DNA of 64,000 nucleotides. It comes from Mycobacterium sp. URHB0044 (GTDB lineage Bacteria; Actinomycetota; Actinomycetes; Mycobacteriales; Mycobacteriaceae). Both the position numbers and the translations under genes were made by a program. Below, piece by piece: positions 8,128 through 16,725 of the stretch; the stretch's first letter is position 1, and every line of letters begins with the position of its first letter. A model generated the notes under the pieces. The model ran no database searches and was not told where the DNA came from. It saw only the letters and a list, made by a program, of their open reading frames with translations. The stretch lies in contig NZ_JIAW01000010.1 of NCBI RefSeq assembly GCF_000620625.1, positions 186,001 to 250,000 of the forward strand, read 5' to 3'.

Positions 8128-9177
8128 ATGTCCCGCAGACCCATTCGCCTCGTCGGCGCCGCCGTGCTGCTCGCGGCGGCGACCGTACTGGCCGCCTGCT
8201 CATCGTCCAATGCGCCAGAAGCGTCGAAGGGGCCGCTGAGCGGCTCGGGAGGCAGCGGCAGCCATCCGGAATGGAGCCAGTACACCTTCACCATCGGCGA
8301 CAACGGCGGCGACGGCAACGAGGAACTGGCGAAGATCACCGGCGTGTTCGACGATGCGCCCTACAAGGTGAAGTTCGCCCGCTTCGACTACGGCCCACCA
8401 CTGGTGCAGGCCGCCGTGTCCGGCGACATCGACCTCGGCTCCGTCGGCGACGTACCGCCGATCACAGGAGCGGCGAAGCAGTTCGGGTTCAAGATCGTTG
8501 CCGTCCAGCGGGGCGCCGATCCCAACAAGGCACCGGAGAACATCATCGTGCCGAAGGACTCGCCGATCAAAACGCTGGCCGACCTGAAGGGCAAGCGGCT
8601 TGCCGTTCCGCAGGGCAGCTCGGCGCACGGCCTGGCGCTGCTGGCGCTCAAGAGCGCGGGACTGACGACCAAGGACGTCGAGCTGGTCTACCTCAGCCCG
8701 GCGGCAGGCGGCACGGCGTTCAACACCGGCAAGGTGGACGCGTGGTCCATCTGGAACCCGCAGTCGGCGCTCGCGATCAGCAATGGTGCGCGGATCATCG
8801 CCAAGGGTGTCCCGCCGATCGACCAGGTCAACAACTACTACGTCGCGAGCGACAAGTCGCTCAACGATCCGGTCCGGCGTGCTGCCCTCGCCGACGTGCT
8901 TGCCCGCGTCGGACGCGAATTCAATTGGGCGCAGCAGAATCCCGATCAGTATGCGAAGGCCATCGCCAAGGAGACGGGCGTGTCGATCGAGGACGCCAGG
9001 ACCACCGTGGACTCCTATCCGTTCAAGATCACCCAGTTCCTGCCAGAAGACCTGAAGGCCGAGCAGGCGCTCAGTGACGCGTTCTTCGAGGCGGGGGAGA
9101 TCACCAAGCAGGTCGACGTCAACACCATTGCCGACAATCTGCTGCCCGACGGCTTCGACAGCAGCAAGGCCGCCTGA
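8128..9177 (+). CDS. ABC substrate-binding lipoprotein, sulfonate type (SsuA-like)
   Basis: 349 residues. A lipoprotein signal ends in the lipobox LAAC with Cys24, followed by a Ser/Gly-rich linker. The rest is a periplasmic-binding fold of the NMT1/SsuA type, with the DLKGKRLAVPQGSSAHGL ligand-domain motif. It should capture an organosulfur anion outside the membrane for the upstream permease/ATPase; the exact ligand cannot be read. An AGGAG site precedes ATG 8128, 38 bp after the ATPase gene. Its TGA shares one base with the ATG of the monooxygenase gene. Confidence 0.87.
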   Translation: MSRRPIRLVGAAVLLAAATVLAACSSSNAPEASKGPLSGSGGSGSHPEWSQYTFTIGDNGGDGNEELAKITGVFDDAPYKVKFARFDYGPPLVQAAVSGDIDLGSVGDVPPITGAAKQFGFKIVAVQRGADPNKAPENIIVPKDSPIKTLADLKGKRLAVPQGSSAHGLALLALKSAGLTTKDVELVYLSPAAGGTAFNTGKVDAWSIWNPQSALAISNGARIIAKGVPPIDQVNNYYVASDKSLNDPVRRAALADVLARVGREFNWAQQNPDQYAKAIAKETGVSIEDARTTVDSYPFKITQFLPEDLKAEQALSDAFFEAGEITKQVDVNTIADNLLPDGFDSSKAA

Positions 9178-10526
9178 TGGGCACGACGCAGCGGGAACTG
9201 CACCTCAACGCCTTCCTCATGGAGGCCGGTCACCACGAGGCGGCGTGGCGGCTGCCCGAGAGCAATCCGCGTGCCGACTTCGATCTGCAGCACTGGATCG
9301 AGCTGGCTCAGCTCGCGGAGGCCGCCAAGTTCGATTCGCTGTTCCTGGCCGACGGTCCGGCGCTCACCGGCACCGGCGAGTTCCGGCCGCCGGGCCAGCT
9401 CGAACCGCTGACGCTGCTGACGGCGCTGTCCCAGCACACCAGTCGCATCGGGCTGATCGCGACGGTGTCGTCGACCTACAACGAGCCCTACAACCTGGCG
9501 CGGCGGCTGGCGTCCGTCGACCACGTCAGTGGGGGGCGGGCCGGGTGGAACATCGTCACCTCGGCCGGTGCTGACGAAGCTGCCAACTTCGGCCTCGAGA
9601 CCCGCCCCGACCACGCCACCCGCTACGCGCGCGCAGGCGAGTTCCTCGACGTCGCCAAGGCGCTGTGGGACAGCTGGGGGCACGACGCGGTCGTCGCCGA
9701 CAAGGCGTCGGGCCGGTACGCCGACCCCGAACGGATCCGCGCCGTCGACTACGCAGGCAAGCACTTCAAGGTCGCGGGCCCGCTCAACGTCGAACGACCG
9801 CCGCAGGGACACCCCCTGCTGGTGCAGGCCGGCTCCTCCGAGGACGGCAAGGACTTCGCCGCCCGCCACGCGGAGGCGATCTTCACCGCGCACCAGACCT
9901 TTGAGCGGGCCGCCGACTTCTACGGCGACATCAAGTCACGCACGAAGGCCGTGGGCCGGGACCCGGACGGCGTGCTGGTGTTGCCGGGCATCGTGCCGTT
10001 CATCGGCTCGACGGAGGCGGAGGCGCGAGCACTGGCGCAGCGCTTCGACGAGCTGCGCATCCCCGAATACGGCCTTCGCCAGCTGGCATGGAACTTCGAC
10101 ACCGACCCGTCGGTGTTCGCGCTCGACGCGCCGCTGCCCGACTTCATCCTGGCCCGCCCGAAACTCGAAGGCTCCCAAAGCAGGTCGGACCTGATCATCG
10201 AGTTGGCCGTGCGCGAGAAGTTGACGGTCCGGCAGATCCTGTCCCGGCTGGGCGGTGGACGCGGGCACTTCACGTTCATCGGAACACCCGAACAGGTCGC
10301 CGACACCATCATCGCCTGGTTCGAGGGTGGCGCCGCGGACGGCTTCAACATCATGGCGCCGGCCCTGCCGTCCACGCTGGAAACCTTCATCGAACAGGTG
10401 CTGCCGATCCTTCGCGGCAAGGGCCTGTTCCGCGAGGACTATCGCGGTGCCACGTTGCGTGAGCATTACGGCCTCGCGGCCCCGGCCAACCAATTCGGCT
10501 CCGACCATGCACACTTCGGGGTGTGA
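9177..10526 (+). CDS. LLM-class FMN-dependent monooxygenase (DszA/NtaA/SnaA family)
   Basis: 449 residues of the bacterial luciferase-like TIM-barrel fold. It has the hallmarks of the 440-450 residue NtaA/DszA branch: LNAFLMEAGHHEAAWR at the N-terminus, SGGRAGWNIVTS in the middle and a C-terminal GTPEQVADTI. Members use reduced FMN from a partner reductase to oxidise sulfones, sulfonates, nitrilotriacetate or related compounds. Its place one base after the sulfonate importer suggests release of sulfite from an imported organosulfur compound. No flavin reductase gene is in the run, so reduced flavin must come from elsewhere. Confidence 0.85.
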   Translation: MGTTQRELHLNAFLMEAGHHEAAWRLPESNPRADFDLQHWIELAQLAEAAKFDSLFLADGPALTGTGEFRPPGQLEPLTLLTALSQHTSRIGLIATVSSTYNEPYNLARRLASVDHVSGGRAGWNIVTSAGADEAANFGLETRPDHATRYARAGEFLDVAKALWDSWGHDAVVADKASGRYADPERIRAVDYAGKHFKVAGPLNVERPPQGHPLLVQAGSSEDGKDFAARHAEAIFTAHQTFERAADFYGDIKSRTKAVGRDPDGVLVLPGIVPFIGSTEAEARALAQRFDELRIPEYGLRQLAWNFDTDPSVFALDAPLPDFILARPKLEGSQSRSDLIIELAVREKLTVRQILSRLGGGRGHFTFIGTPEQVADTIIAWFEGGAADGFNIMAPALPSTLETFIEQVLPILRGKGLFREDYRGATLREHYGLAAPANQFGSDHAHFGV

Positions 10527-11305
10527 CGTTTCCTGATTCCGGCGTGTCGACCCGAGACGGCCGCGCCGGCGGCCCACCTGCCCTGAACATCAAGGGATTA
10601 CGAAAGAATTACGCCGGTGGCTTCACGGCAGTGTCGGACCTCGATCTGCAGATCGACGACGGCGCATTCTTCGGTCTGCTCGGTCCCAACGGAGCGGGCA
10701 AGACGACCCTGATCGGCTCGGTGTGCAACATCGTCAAGCCGAGCGCGGGGCAGCTGACCGTCTTCGGCCACGACCACCGGACCAGGGAGGCACGCCGCCT
10801 CATCGGGCTCGCCGAGCAGGACATCAACGTCGACCGCTTTCTGTCGATCCGGCAACTCCTGATCTACCACGCCGGGTATCACGGCATCGGGCGGAAGACG
10901 GCCGTGCGCCGTGCCGACGAACTGCTGGCACTGTTCCGGCTCGACGACAAGGCCGACCGCAGGGGCTACGAACTGTCCGGCGGCATGCAGCGCCGCCTCG
11001 TCATCGCCCGCGCGCTGATGCACCGACCGCGGCTGCTGATCCTCGACGAGCCGACGGCCGGGGTGGACGTCGAATTACGCACCGAGATATGGCGTTTCGT
11101 CAAGGGCCTCAACGCCGCGGGCACCACGATCCTCCTCACCACGCACTACCTCGAGGAGGCCGAGACGCTGTGCGACGAGATCGCACTGTTGCGGGCCGGC
11201 CGGATCGTGGCACGGGGATCGGCGGCCTCCCTCCGAAAGCAGTACGGGGCACGCGACATCTCCGAGGTCTACTCACGGGTCATCGCAGCGGAGCCCACCG
11301 CGTGA
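10523..11305 (+). CDS. ABC transporter ATPase, ABC-2 (drug/polymer export) type
   Basis: 260 residues with Walker A GPNGAGKT at 54-61, signature LSGGMQRRL, Walker B LLILDEPTAGVD and the following TTHYLEEAE switch region. This is the DrrA/NodI style of ATPase that pairs with ABC-2 permeases and moves molecules outward. The GTG start overlaps the stop of the monooxygenase gene (GTGA), and its own stop overlaps the permease start in the same way. The coupling suggests the exporter belongs functionally to the organosulfur operon, though chance operon joining is possible. Confidence 0.85.
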   Translation: MTFPDSGVSTRDGRAGGPPALNIKGLRKNYAGGFTAVSDLDLQIDDGAFFGLLGPNGAGKTTLIGSVCNIVKPSAGQLTVFGHDHRTREARRLIGLAEQDINVDRFLSIRQLLIYHAGYHGIGRKTAVRRADELLALFRLDDKADRRGYELSGGMQRRLVIARALMHRPRLLILDEPTAGVDVELRTEIWRFVKGLNAAGTTILLTTHYLEEAETLCDEIALLRAGRIVARGSAASLRKQYGARDISEVYSRVIAAEPTA

Positions 11306-12111
11306 GCCAGGTCGACGCCGTCGCGCTTCGCGCCGACGATGAACCGTTTCGCGCCGAACGCGCACCGTTCCTCTGGCTCGCCGAGCGAGAGGTGTTGCGA
11401 TTCCTCAACATTTGGCTGTACTCGATTGCAGGCCCGGTACTGTCCACGATCCTGTTCGTCATCGTCTTCGGTTCGGTGTTGGGCCGTCACGTCGACAGCC
11501 CCGACGGCGTGCCCTACGGCCAGTTCATCCTGGGTGGCCTGTTCGCGCAGGCGATCCTGAACGTTGGGTTCTTCAACGGAACGACGAGCCTGTTCGAGGC
11601 GCGCCGCGACCGCTACATCAATGACGTCTTCGCCAGCCCGCTGCGGTGGTGGGAGATCAACGCCGCCCTGGTGACCGGCGGGATCGCCCGCGGCGTGATC
11701 GTCGGTGCCGGGGTGCTGGCGATCGGCCTGCCGCTGACCCACGGCGGCATCGCGCGGCCCGTCGTGTTCGTCCTGGGCACGCTCGGCGTGTTGGTGGTGG
11801 CCGCACAGACTGGCGTCATCGCGGGCAGCCTCGCCAGATCCCTCGACCACGTCTACGCCATGGAGTCGATCATCCTGCTGCCACTGGGATTTCTCGGCGG
11901 CATCTTCTATTCCGTTCGGCAGTTGCCGCCGGCCTGGGACCTGGTCAGCCGGATCAACCCGGTCTTCTGGATGGTGCAGGTCGAACGCATCGGCCTGTTG
12001 GGCAGCGGTGACGTCAGTGCGCTCGCGGCGCTCGCCGCGTTGTGGGGAATGGCGATCGCGCTGTCGGTGTGGTCGGCCGTCATCTTCGGCACCAACCGCC
12101 TCAAGGCTTGA
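11302..12111 (+). CDS. ABC-2 type transporter permease
   Basis: 269 residues with about six membrane helices and the ABC-2 signature region near the C-terminus (PLGFLGGIFYSVRQLPPAWDL, then RINPVFWMVQ). It partners the ATPase encoded immediately upstream, with a GTGA overlap. ABC-2 exporters of this size move lipids, polysaccharides or small drugs; the cargo is unknown. It is the last gene of the run and faces mrx1 across a 12-bp gap. The overlap fixes the GTG start at 11302. Confidence 0.83.
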   Translation: MSQVDAVALRADDEPFRAERAPFLWLAEREVLRFLNIWLYSIAGPVLSTILFVIVFGSVLGRHVDSPDGVPYGQFILGGLFAQAILNVGFFNGTTSLFEARRDRYINDVFASPLRWWEINAALVTGGIARGVIVGAGVLAIGLPLTHGGIARPVVFVLGTLGVLVVAAQTGVIAGSLARSLDHVYAMESIILLPLGFLGGIFYSVRQLPPAWDLVSRINPVFWMVQVERIGLLGSGDVSALAALAALWGMAIALSVWSAVIFGTNRLKA

Positions 12112-12123
12112 GAAAAGCCCCGG

Positions 12124-12366
12124 CTAACCGCCGAGCTTGGCCTTGACCTGCTTCGCGCTCGGATTGGTCAGCGTCGAACCGTCGGCGAACTTCACCGTCG
12201 GCACGGTCTGATTCCCGCCGTTGACTGACATCACGAACTCGGCCGCCGCCGGTTCGGCTTCGATGTCGACCTCGTTCCAGGAGATTCCCTCGGCCTTCAG
12301 CGCCATCTTGAGCCGGGCGCAGAAGCCACACCAGGAGGTCGTATACATGGTCAGTGCAGCACTCAT
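12124..12366 (-). CDS. mrx1: Mycoredoxin 1
   Basis: 80-residue glutaredoxin-like protein with active site CGFC (Cys13, Cys16) in TTSWCGFC, the cis-Pro motif TVPTV and the GGSTLTNPS-like C-terminal region. Mycoredoxin reduces mixed disulfides between proteins and mycothiol using the mycothiol/Mtr system in the cytosol. It matches Rv3198A, which also lies beside uvrD2. Start ATG 12366 gives [12 protein letters not shown]; the longer reading to 12429 would enter the divergent uvrD2 promoter region. Confidence 0.9.
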   Translation of the reverse strand: MSAALTMYTTSWCGFCARLKMALKAEGISWNEVDIEAEPAAAEFVMSVNGGNQTVPTVKFADGSTLTNPSAKQVKAKLGG

Positions 12367-12450
12367 AAGGGGTTCAACATATCCGACCCCGCATACATGC
12401 CCCGACCTGACCGCCTGCCGCGGCGGCAATTGTCACAACGCCCTGCCAAG

Positions 12451-14580
12451 ATGGACGCCATGCCGCTCGAGGCTCCCTCCGCCACCCTCCTGAACGACCT
12501 CGACGACGAGCAGCGCGAGGCGGTTCAGGCGCCCCGCGGTCCGGTGTGCGTGCTGGCCGGTGCGGGTACGGGCAAGACCCGCACCATCACCCGCCGCATC
12601 GCCTACCTGGTGGCTGCGGGTCACGTCGCACCCAGCCAGGTGCTGGCGGTGACGTTCACCTCACGCGCGGCGGGGGAGATGCGGGCCCGGTTGCGTTCTC
12701 TGGACACCGAAATCGACACCGGGTCCGGGGCGGGCACCGGCTCGGTGCAGGCGGTGACCTTTCACGCGGCCGCGCGCAGGCAGTTGCAGTACTTCTGGCC
12801 GCGCCTGGTCGGCGGCACGGGCTGGGAACTGCTCGACAGCAAGTTCGCCGTGGTCGCGCAGGCCGCCAACCGTGCCGCCATGCAGGCCAGCACCGACGAC
12901 GTCCGTGACCTCGCAGGCGAGATCGAATGGGCGAAGGCGTCGCTGATCAGTCCGGAGGCGTACCCGGCCACGGTCGCCGAGGTCGGTCGCGACATCCCGT
13001 TCGACGCGGCCAAGATCGCGGCGGTGTACGCCGGCTATGAGGCGCTGAAGGCTCGCCGCGACGGAACCACGCTGCTCGACTTCGACGATCTGCTGCTGCA
13101 TACCGCCGCCGCGATCGAGAACGACGCCGCCGTCGCGCAGGAGTTCCGCGACCGCTACCGGTGTTTCGTCGTCGACGAGTACCAGGACGTCACGCCCCTG
13201 CAGCAGCGGGTGCTCGACGCCTGGCTCGGCGACCGGGACGATCTCACCGTCGTCGGCGACGCCAACCAGACCATCTATTCGTTCACCGGAGCCACGCCGC
13301 GCTACCTGCTGGACTTCACGCGGCGCTTCCCCGAGGCGGCGCTGGTCCGGTTGGAACGCGACTACCGGTCCACGCCGCAGGTGGTGTCGCTGGCCAACCG
13401 GGTCATCGCGGCCGCCCGCGGCCGGATGGCAGGCAGCAAGCTGCACCTCGTCGGCCAACGCGACGCCGGGCCGGTGCCGACGTTCAACGAGCATCCCGAC
13501 GAGGTCGCCGAGGCCACCGCCGTCGCCAAGGCGATCAAGCGGCTCATCGCCTCCGGTACCGCCGCCGCCGAGATCGCGGTGCTCTACCGCATCAACGCAC
13601 AGTCCGAGGTGTACGAGGAAGCGCTCACCGAAGCGGGCGTGGCATTCCAGGTGCGCGGTGGCGAGGGCTTCTTCAGCAGGCAGGAGATCCGGCAGGCACT
13701 GCTGGCCCTGCAACGCGCGGCCGAGCGCGGCGCGGGGGACGGGGCGGAGTTGGCGCCGCTGGTCCGCGAACTGCTCGAACCGCTGGGCTTGACCGCCGAG
13801 CCGCCGGCGGGAACCAAGGCCCGCGACCGTTGGGAGGCGCTTACCGCGCTGGCCGAACTGGTCGACGAGGAGGTTGCCGCCCGGCCGACACTCGACTTGC
13901 GCGCCGTGGTCAGCGAATTGCGGCAGCGCGCCGACGCGCGCCACCCACCGGTGGTGCAGGGCGTGACGCTGGCGTCCCTGCACGCCGCGAAGGGGCTGGA
14001 GTGGGATGCGGTGTTCCTGGTCGGTCTGGCCGACGGCACACTGCCCATCTCGCACGCGCTCGCGCACGGCCCGGACAGTGAGGCGGTCGAAGAGGAGCGC
14101 CGCCTGCTCTACGTCGGGGTCACCAGGGCCCGTGTCCATTTGGCGCTCAGCTGGGCACTGGCTCGGGCACCGGGCGGGCGGCAGGGCCGGCGGCCGTCGC
14201 GCTTCCTCAATGGCATTGCGCCACAATTGGGCTCGGATACCGCACCGAGCCGGGCCCGTCGGCAACGTGGCCCCACCCCGAAGTGCCGCGTGTGCAACGG
14301 CGCACTGAACACCCCGACCGCGGTGATGCTGCGGCGGTGCGAGACGTGCCCGTCGGACATCGACGAAGAACTGCTCGCCGAGCTCAAGGACTGGCGCCTG
14401 CGCATGTCCAAGGAGATGAGCGTGCCCGCCTACGTCGTGTTCACCGACAACACCCTGATCGCCATCGCCGAGACGCTGCCGGGCGACGATGCCGCGCTCG
14501 TCGCCATTCCGGGCATCGGTGCGCGCAAGCTCGAGCAGTACGGACCCGACGTTCTCGAGCTCGTCCGGAAGCGCTCGTGA
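12451..14580 (+). CDS. uvrD2: ATP-dependent DNA helicase UvrD2
   Basis: 709 residues from ATG 12451 (ATG 12460 equally possible; neither has a strong ribosome site). Superfamily-1 helicase: Walker A AGAGTGKT at 36-43, motif Ia [11 protein letters not shown], motif [11 protein letters not shown], motif [15 protein letters not shown] and motif [12 protein letters not shown]. The mycobacterial hallmark follows: a tetracysteine module (Cys612, 615, 630, 633) joining the motor to a C-terminal HRDC domain (about 640-709, ending [12 protein letters not shown]). UvrD2 unwinds 3'-tailed DNA in repair and is essential in mycobacteria. It reads divergently from mrx1 and into the whiB7 leader. Confidence 0.93.
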   Translation: MDAMPLEAPSATLLNDLDDEQREAVQAPRGPVCVLAGAGTGKTRTITRRIAYLVAAGHVAPSQVLAVTFTSRAAGEMRARLRSLDTEIDTGSGAGTGSVQAVTFHAAARRQLQYFWPRLVGGTGWELLDSKFAVVAQAANRAAMQASTDDVRDLAGEIEWAKASLISPEAYPATVAEVGRDIPFDAAKIAAVYAGYEALKARRDGTTLLDFDDLLLHTAAAIENDAAVAQEFRDRYRCFVVDEYQDVTPLQQRVLDAWLGDRDDLTVVGDANQTIYSFTGATPRYLLDFTRRFPEAALVRLERDYRSTPQVVSLANRVIAAARGRMAGSKLHLVGQRDAGPVPTFNEHPDEVAEATAVAKAIKRLIASGTAAAEIAVLYRINAQSEVYEEALTEAGVAFQVRGGEGFFSRQEIRQALLALQRAAERGAGDGAELAPLVRELLEPLGLTAEPPAGTKARDRWEALTALAELVDEEVAARPTLDLRAVVSELRQRADARHPPVVQGVTLASLHAAKGLEWDAVFLVGLADGTLPISHALAHGPDSEAVEEERRLLYVGVTRARVHLALSWALARAPGGRQGRRPSRFLNGIAPQLGSDTAPSRARRQRGPTPKCRVCNGALNTPTAVMLRRCETCPSDIDEELLAELKDWRLRMSKEMSVPAYVVFTDNTLIAIAETLPGDDAALVAIPGIGARKLEQYGPDVLELVRKRS

Positions 14581-14622
14581 AACTGCCACCTATCGCAAAG
14601 ATCATGCCAAAACCGCAGGTCA

Positions 14623-14661
14623 GAAAATTGCTTGTCAGTTTTGCGTGCTAGCGTCTAACCT
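14623..14661 (+). promoter_or_regulatory. whiB7 promoter with upstream AT-rich WhiB7 box
   Basis: An AT-rich GAAAATTG (14623-14630) lies just upstream of a -35 TTGTCA (14632-14637). An 18-bp spacer leads to -10 TAACCT (14656-14661), which fits the mycobacterial TANNNT form. Transcription should start near 14668. WhiB7 with the primary sigma factor is known to recognise AT-rich sequence next to the -35 element of its own promoter, and the arrangement here fits autoregulation. Confidence 0.6.
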
Positions 14662-14666
14662 CAGAT

Positions 14667-14682
14667 ACGCCCCGTGGGGCGT
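14667..14682 (+). repeat. 5'-end palindrome of the whiB7 leader
   Basis: ACGCCCCGTGGGGCGT is a self-complementary 16-mer with 7-bp arms around GT, located at the predicted first bases of the transcript. It could form a stabilising 5' stem in the RNA or serve as a DNA site. No role is assigned. Confidence 0.4.
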
Positions 14683-14713
14683 CCCAGCAGACAGAAAGGA
14701 GGGGACCAAGATC

Positions 14714-14905
14714 ATGGTGAATTTCAATGAATTCTCCGGCGTAGGCGTTGCAGGCATGTCGTGGCCCCTCCATGTCACTGGATCCGCCGCTGCCGCGGCG
14801 CACCCCGCCGCCGCGCACGCCACGTTGGGCGCCCAGGCGATTATGCCGCCCAAGCGCCAGCGCGCCGCCGCGACCGTCGCGTCCGTGAATCGAGGCATTA
14901 CCTAG
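14714..14905 (+). CDS. whiB7 upstream ORF (leader peptide)
   Basis: 63 codons, starting MVNFNEFSGVGVAG and ending ASVNRGIT, rich in Ala and His with a basic PPKRQR stretch. An exceptionally strong Shine-Dalgarno AGAAAGGAGG (14692-14701) precedes ATG 14714, so ribosomes should load efficiently. Mycobacterial whiB7 is known to carry a uORF in its long leader whose impaired translation, for example by ribosome-targeting drugs, relieves attenuation. Here the stop codon lies inside a hairpin (14892-14914) and 24 bp before the terminator, the geometry expected for such a sensor. I see no homology suggesting an independent protein function. Confidence 0.65.
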   Translation: MVNFNEFSGVGVAGMSWPLHVTGSAAAAAHPAAAHATLGAQAIMPPKRQRAAATVASVNRGIT

Positions 14906-14914
14906 GTAAGCCTC
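14892..14914 (+). promoter_or_regulatory. Hairpin overlapping the uORF stop codon
   Basis: GAGGC and GCCTC arms enclose a single A and the 12-bp palindrome TTACCTAGGTAA, giving a stem of up to about nine pairs with a CTAG loop. The uORF stop codon (14903-14905) sits in the loop, so a terminating ribosome would melt it. It is likely part of the attenuation switch of the whiB7 leader. Confidence 0.5.
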
Positions 14915-14928
14915 GAAAAAGCCGAAAA

Positions 14929-14967
14929 GGCCACGGACCCGAGACCCGGATCCGTGGCCATTGTTTT
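14929..14967 (+). terminator. Attenuator terminator in the whiB7 leader
   Basis: Nine-base-pair GC-rich stem: GGCCACGGA (14929-14937) pairs with TCCGTGGCC (14951-14959), followed by ATTGTTTT. It has the form of an intrinsic terminator but lies 80 bp before the whiB7 start, so it should prematurely stop transcription unless the upstream RNA refolds. A second small hairpin, TTCGGA/TCCGAA, follows at 14966-14980. Confidence 0.65.
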
Positions 14968-15047
14968 CGGAAGCTCCGAAATCTTGGTCGCAGGATCCAT
15001 CAGAAGACAGATGGCCCAAGAAGTAACGACCAGGAAGCAGGAGAGAC

Positions 15048-15323
15048 ATGTCAATCCGGACATGCCGCGGGAGGCTGACGGTGCCGTGTCATGTCGGTGA
15101 TCCAGACTTGTGGTTCGCCGAGAGTCCCAACGAACTGGAGCGGGCGAAGGCGCTGTGCACTGACTGCCCGATCCGGCGTGAGTGCCTGACCTCGGCACTG
15201 GAACGTCAAGAGCCCTGGGGAGTTTGGGGCGGCGAGATCATCGACCGCGGAAGCATCGTGGCGCAAAAGCGTCCGCGTGGCCGGCCTCGCAAGAACCCGA
15301 CCGAGAGCCCCGCTGCGGCTTAG
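15048..15323 (+). CDS. whiB7: WhiB7 iron-sulfur transcription factor
   Basis: 91 residues. Four [4Fe-4S] cysteines are in place (Cys14, 37, 40, 46, in PCHVGD and LCTDCPIRREC). The sigma-factor-contact loop WGVWGGE is at 57-63, and a C-terminal AT-hook RGRP at 77-80 binds the AT-rich DNA next to target -35 elements. An extra Cys6 lies near the N-terminus. WhiB7 activates intrinsic resistance genes to macrolides, tetracyclines, aminoglycosides and others. Start ATG 15048 follows AGGAG by about six bases. Expression is likely controlled by the promoter and attenuator described upstream, and the gene ends at a strong bidirectional hairpin. Confidence 0.95.
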   Translation: MSIRTCRGRLTVPCHVGDPDLWFAESPNELERAKALCTDCPIRRECLTSALERQEPWGVWGGEIIDRGSIVAQKRPRGRPRKNPTESPAAA

Positions 15324-15325
15324 CA

Positions 15326-15364
15326 GACGAGGCTGCCTAGCGTAGGTCGCTAGGCAGCCTCGTC
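15326..15364. terminator. 17-bp-stem hairpin between whiB7 and the ABC1 gene
   Basis: Perfect 17-bp arms beginning GACGAGGCTGCCTAGCG, with a 5-base loop TAGGT, form a bidirectional terminator-like hairpin. The right arm is also the last five codons and stop of the convergent ABC1 kinase gene (15350-15364), so the hairpin is partly coding. No U-tract follows, which is common for mycobacterial hairpins. Confidence 0.7.
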
Positions 15365-16669
15365 GGCGAACCCCGGAATCAGTTCCGTGGCAAGCGCTTT
15401 GGTCGGGATGTACGCGTCGAGCTGGCAGGCGATGGCCACGTTCGACGCGATCACGCGCATCGGAATCGCCAGCTTGGCTGGGATGTCCATCTGTCTGGCC
15501 GCCCTGATCTGCGCGACCGAGCGATCCATGTTGACCGCCGTCATCTTCTGCAGCCACTTGCGGGTGTAGTGGAAGACGTCGGCTTCGAGGGGCTCGACGT
15601 ATTGGCGCATCATGTCGTCCATGTCGCGCTTGGAAACCTGCTCGCCCTGCTGGACGAACCCGATCTTCTGCATGGTGGCCAGCAGGTTGTCGTAGTCGTC
15701 ATTGAGCGCGTAGCGCGTCGCTTGACCGATTTCGACGGGAATCCCGCCGGGTAGCGGTGCGACGGCGCCGAAGTCGATGACGCCCATCTTGTCGTCGGGC
15801 AGCAGCATGAAATTGCCGGGATGCGCGTCGCCGTGCATCATCTCGAGCCGCCGTGGCGCGTCGTAGGTGAGTTCGAACAGTCGCGCGCCCATCAGGTCCC
15901 GCTGTTCCTGGGTGCCCTCGCGGATGATCACCGACATCGGGATGCCCTCGATCCATTCCTGGATCACCACCTTCGGCGCACTCGCGACGATATGCGGCAC
16001 GACGAAGTGCGGATGGCCGTCATAGGCCTTGGCGAAGGCGCGCTGGTTGTCGGCCTCGAGCCGGTAGTCGAGTTCCATCTCGGTGCGCTCGATCAGTTCG
16101 TCGACAACGCCCTGCACGTCTGCGCCCGGGGAGAGCTGCCGCAGCACACTGACCATCCGCCGCATGGTTTTCAGGTCGGCGCGCAGCGCTTCGTCGGCAC
16201 CGGGGTACTGGATCTTGACGGCGACCTCGCGGCCGTCGGACCACACGGCCTTGTGCACCTGGCCGATGCTGGCCGACGCCACCGGCGTGTCGTCGAACGA
16301 GCTGAACCGCTCGCGCCACTTGGTGCCGAGCTGGGCGTCGAGCACCCTGTGCACCTTGGCCGCCGGGAGGGGCGGTGCTTCCCGTTGCAGCTTGGTCAGT
16401 GCCTCGCGGTACGGCTTGCCGTACTGCTCGGGTATCGCGGCCTCCATCACCGACAGGGCTTGGCCGACCTTCATCGCGCCGCCCTTGAGTTCACCGAGGA
16501 CGGTGAACAGTTGCTGTGCGGCCTTGTCCATCATCTCGGCGTTGACTTCGTCCCGCGAACTGCCGGTCAGGCGTTTGCCGAAGCCGAGCGCGGCGCGGCC
16601 TGCGATGCCGACGGGAAGGGACGCCAGCTTGGCGTTGCGCGCGGCACGCCCACGTTTGATGTCCGTCAC
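15350..16669 (-). CDS. ABC1/AarF-family atypical kinase (Rv3197-type)
   Basis: 439 residues from GTG 16669 (MTDIKRGRAARNAK). The ABC1/UbiB signature is complete: the KxGQ motif GGAMKVGQALS, the Ala-rich nucleotide loop, lysine in VAVKIQYPG, ERTEMELDYRLEA, the catalytic HGDAHPGNFMLL and the metal site GVIDFGAVAP. These proteins are unusual kinases/ATPases; the M. tuberculosis homologue has been linked to macrolide/ketolide tolerance within the WhiB7 neighbourhood. A longer start at GTG 16684 exists. I prefer 16669 because a GATGAT -10-like hexamer (16676-16681) lies six bases upstream with TTGACG 19 bp further, suggesting a leaderless mRNA. Confidence 0.87.
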   Translation of the reverse strand: MTDIKRGRAARNAKLASLPVGIAGRAALGFGKRLTGSSRDEVNAEMMDKAAQQLFTVLGELKGGAMKVGQALSVMEAAIPEQYGKPYREALTKLQREAPPLPAAKVHRVLDAQLGTKWRERFSSFDDTPVASASIGQVHKAVWSDGREVAVKIQYPGADEALRADLKTMRRMVSVLRQLSPGADVQGVVDELIERTEMELDYRLEADNQRAFAKAYDGHPHFVVPHIVASAPKVVIQEWIEGIPMSVIIREGTQEQRDLMGARLFELTYDAPRRLEMMHGDAHPGNFMLLPDDKMGVIDFGAVAPLPGGIPVEIGQATRYALNDDYDNLLATMQKIGFVQQGEQVSKRDMDDMMRQYVEPLEADVFHYTRKWLQKMTAVNMDRSVAQIRAARQMDIPAKLAIPMRVIASNVAIACQLDAYIPTKALATELIPGFADEAA

Positions 16670-16725
16670 CAGACCATCATCCACGACTTACCTGAACACC
16701 CGTCAACTCTGGCCGGCGAATTGCG

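Noticed and set aside
12661-14589. 642-codon minus-strand frame opposite uvrD2
   Set aside because: uvrD2 has all helicase motifs; the opposite frame has no recognisable domain.
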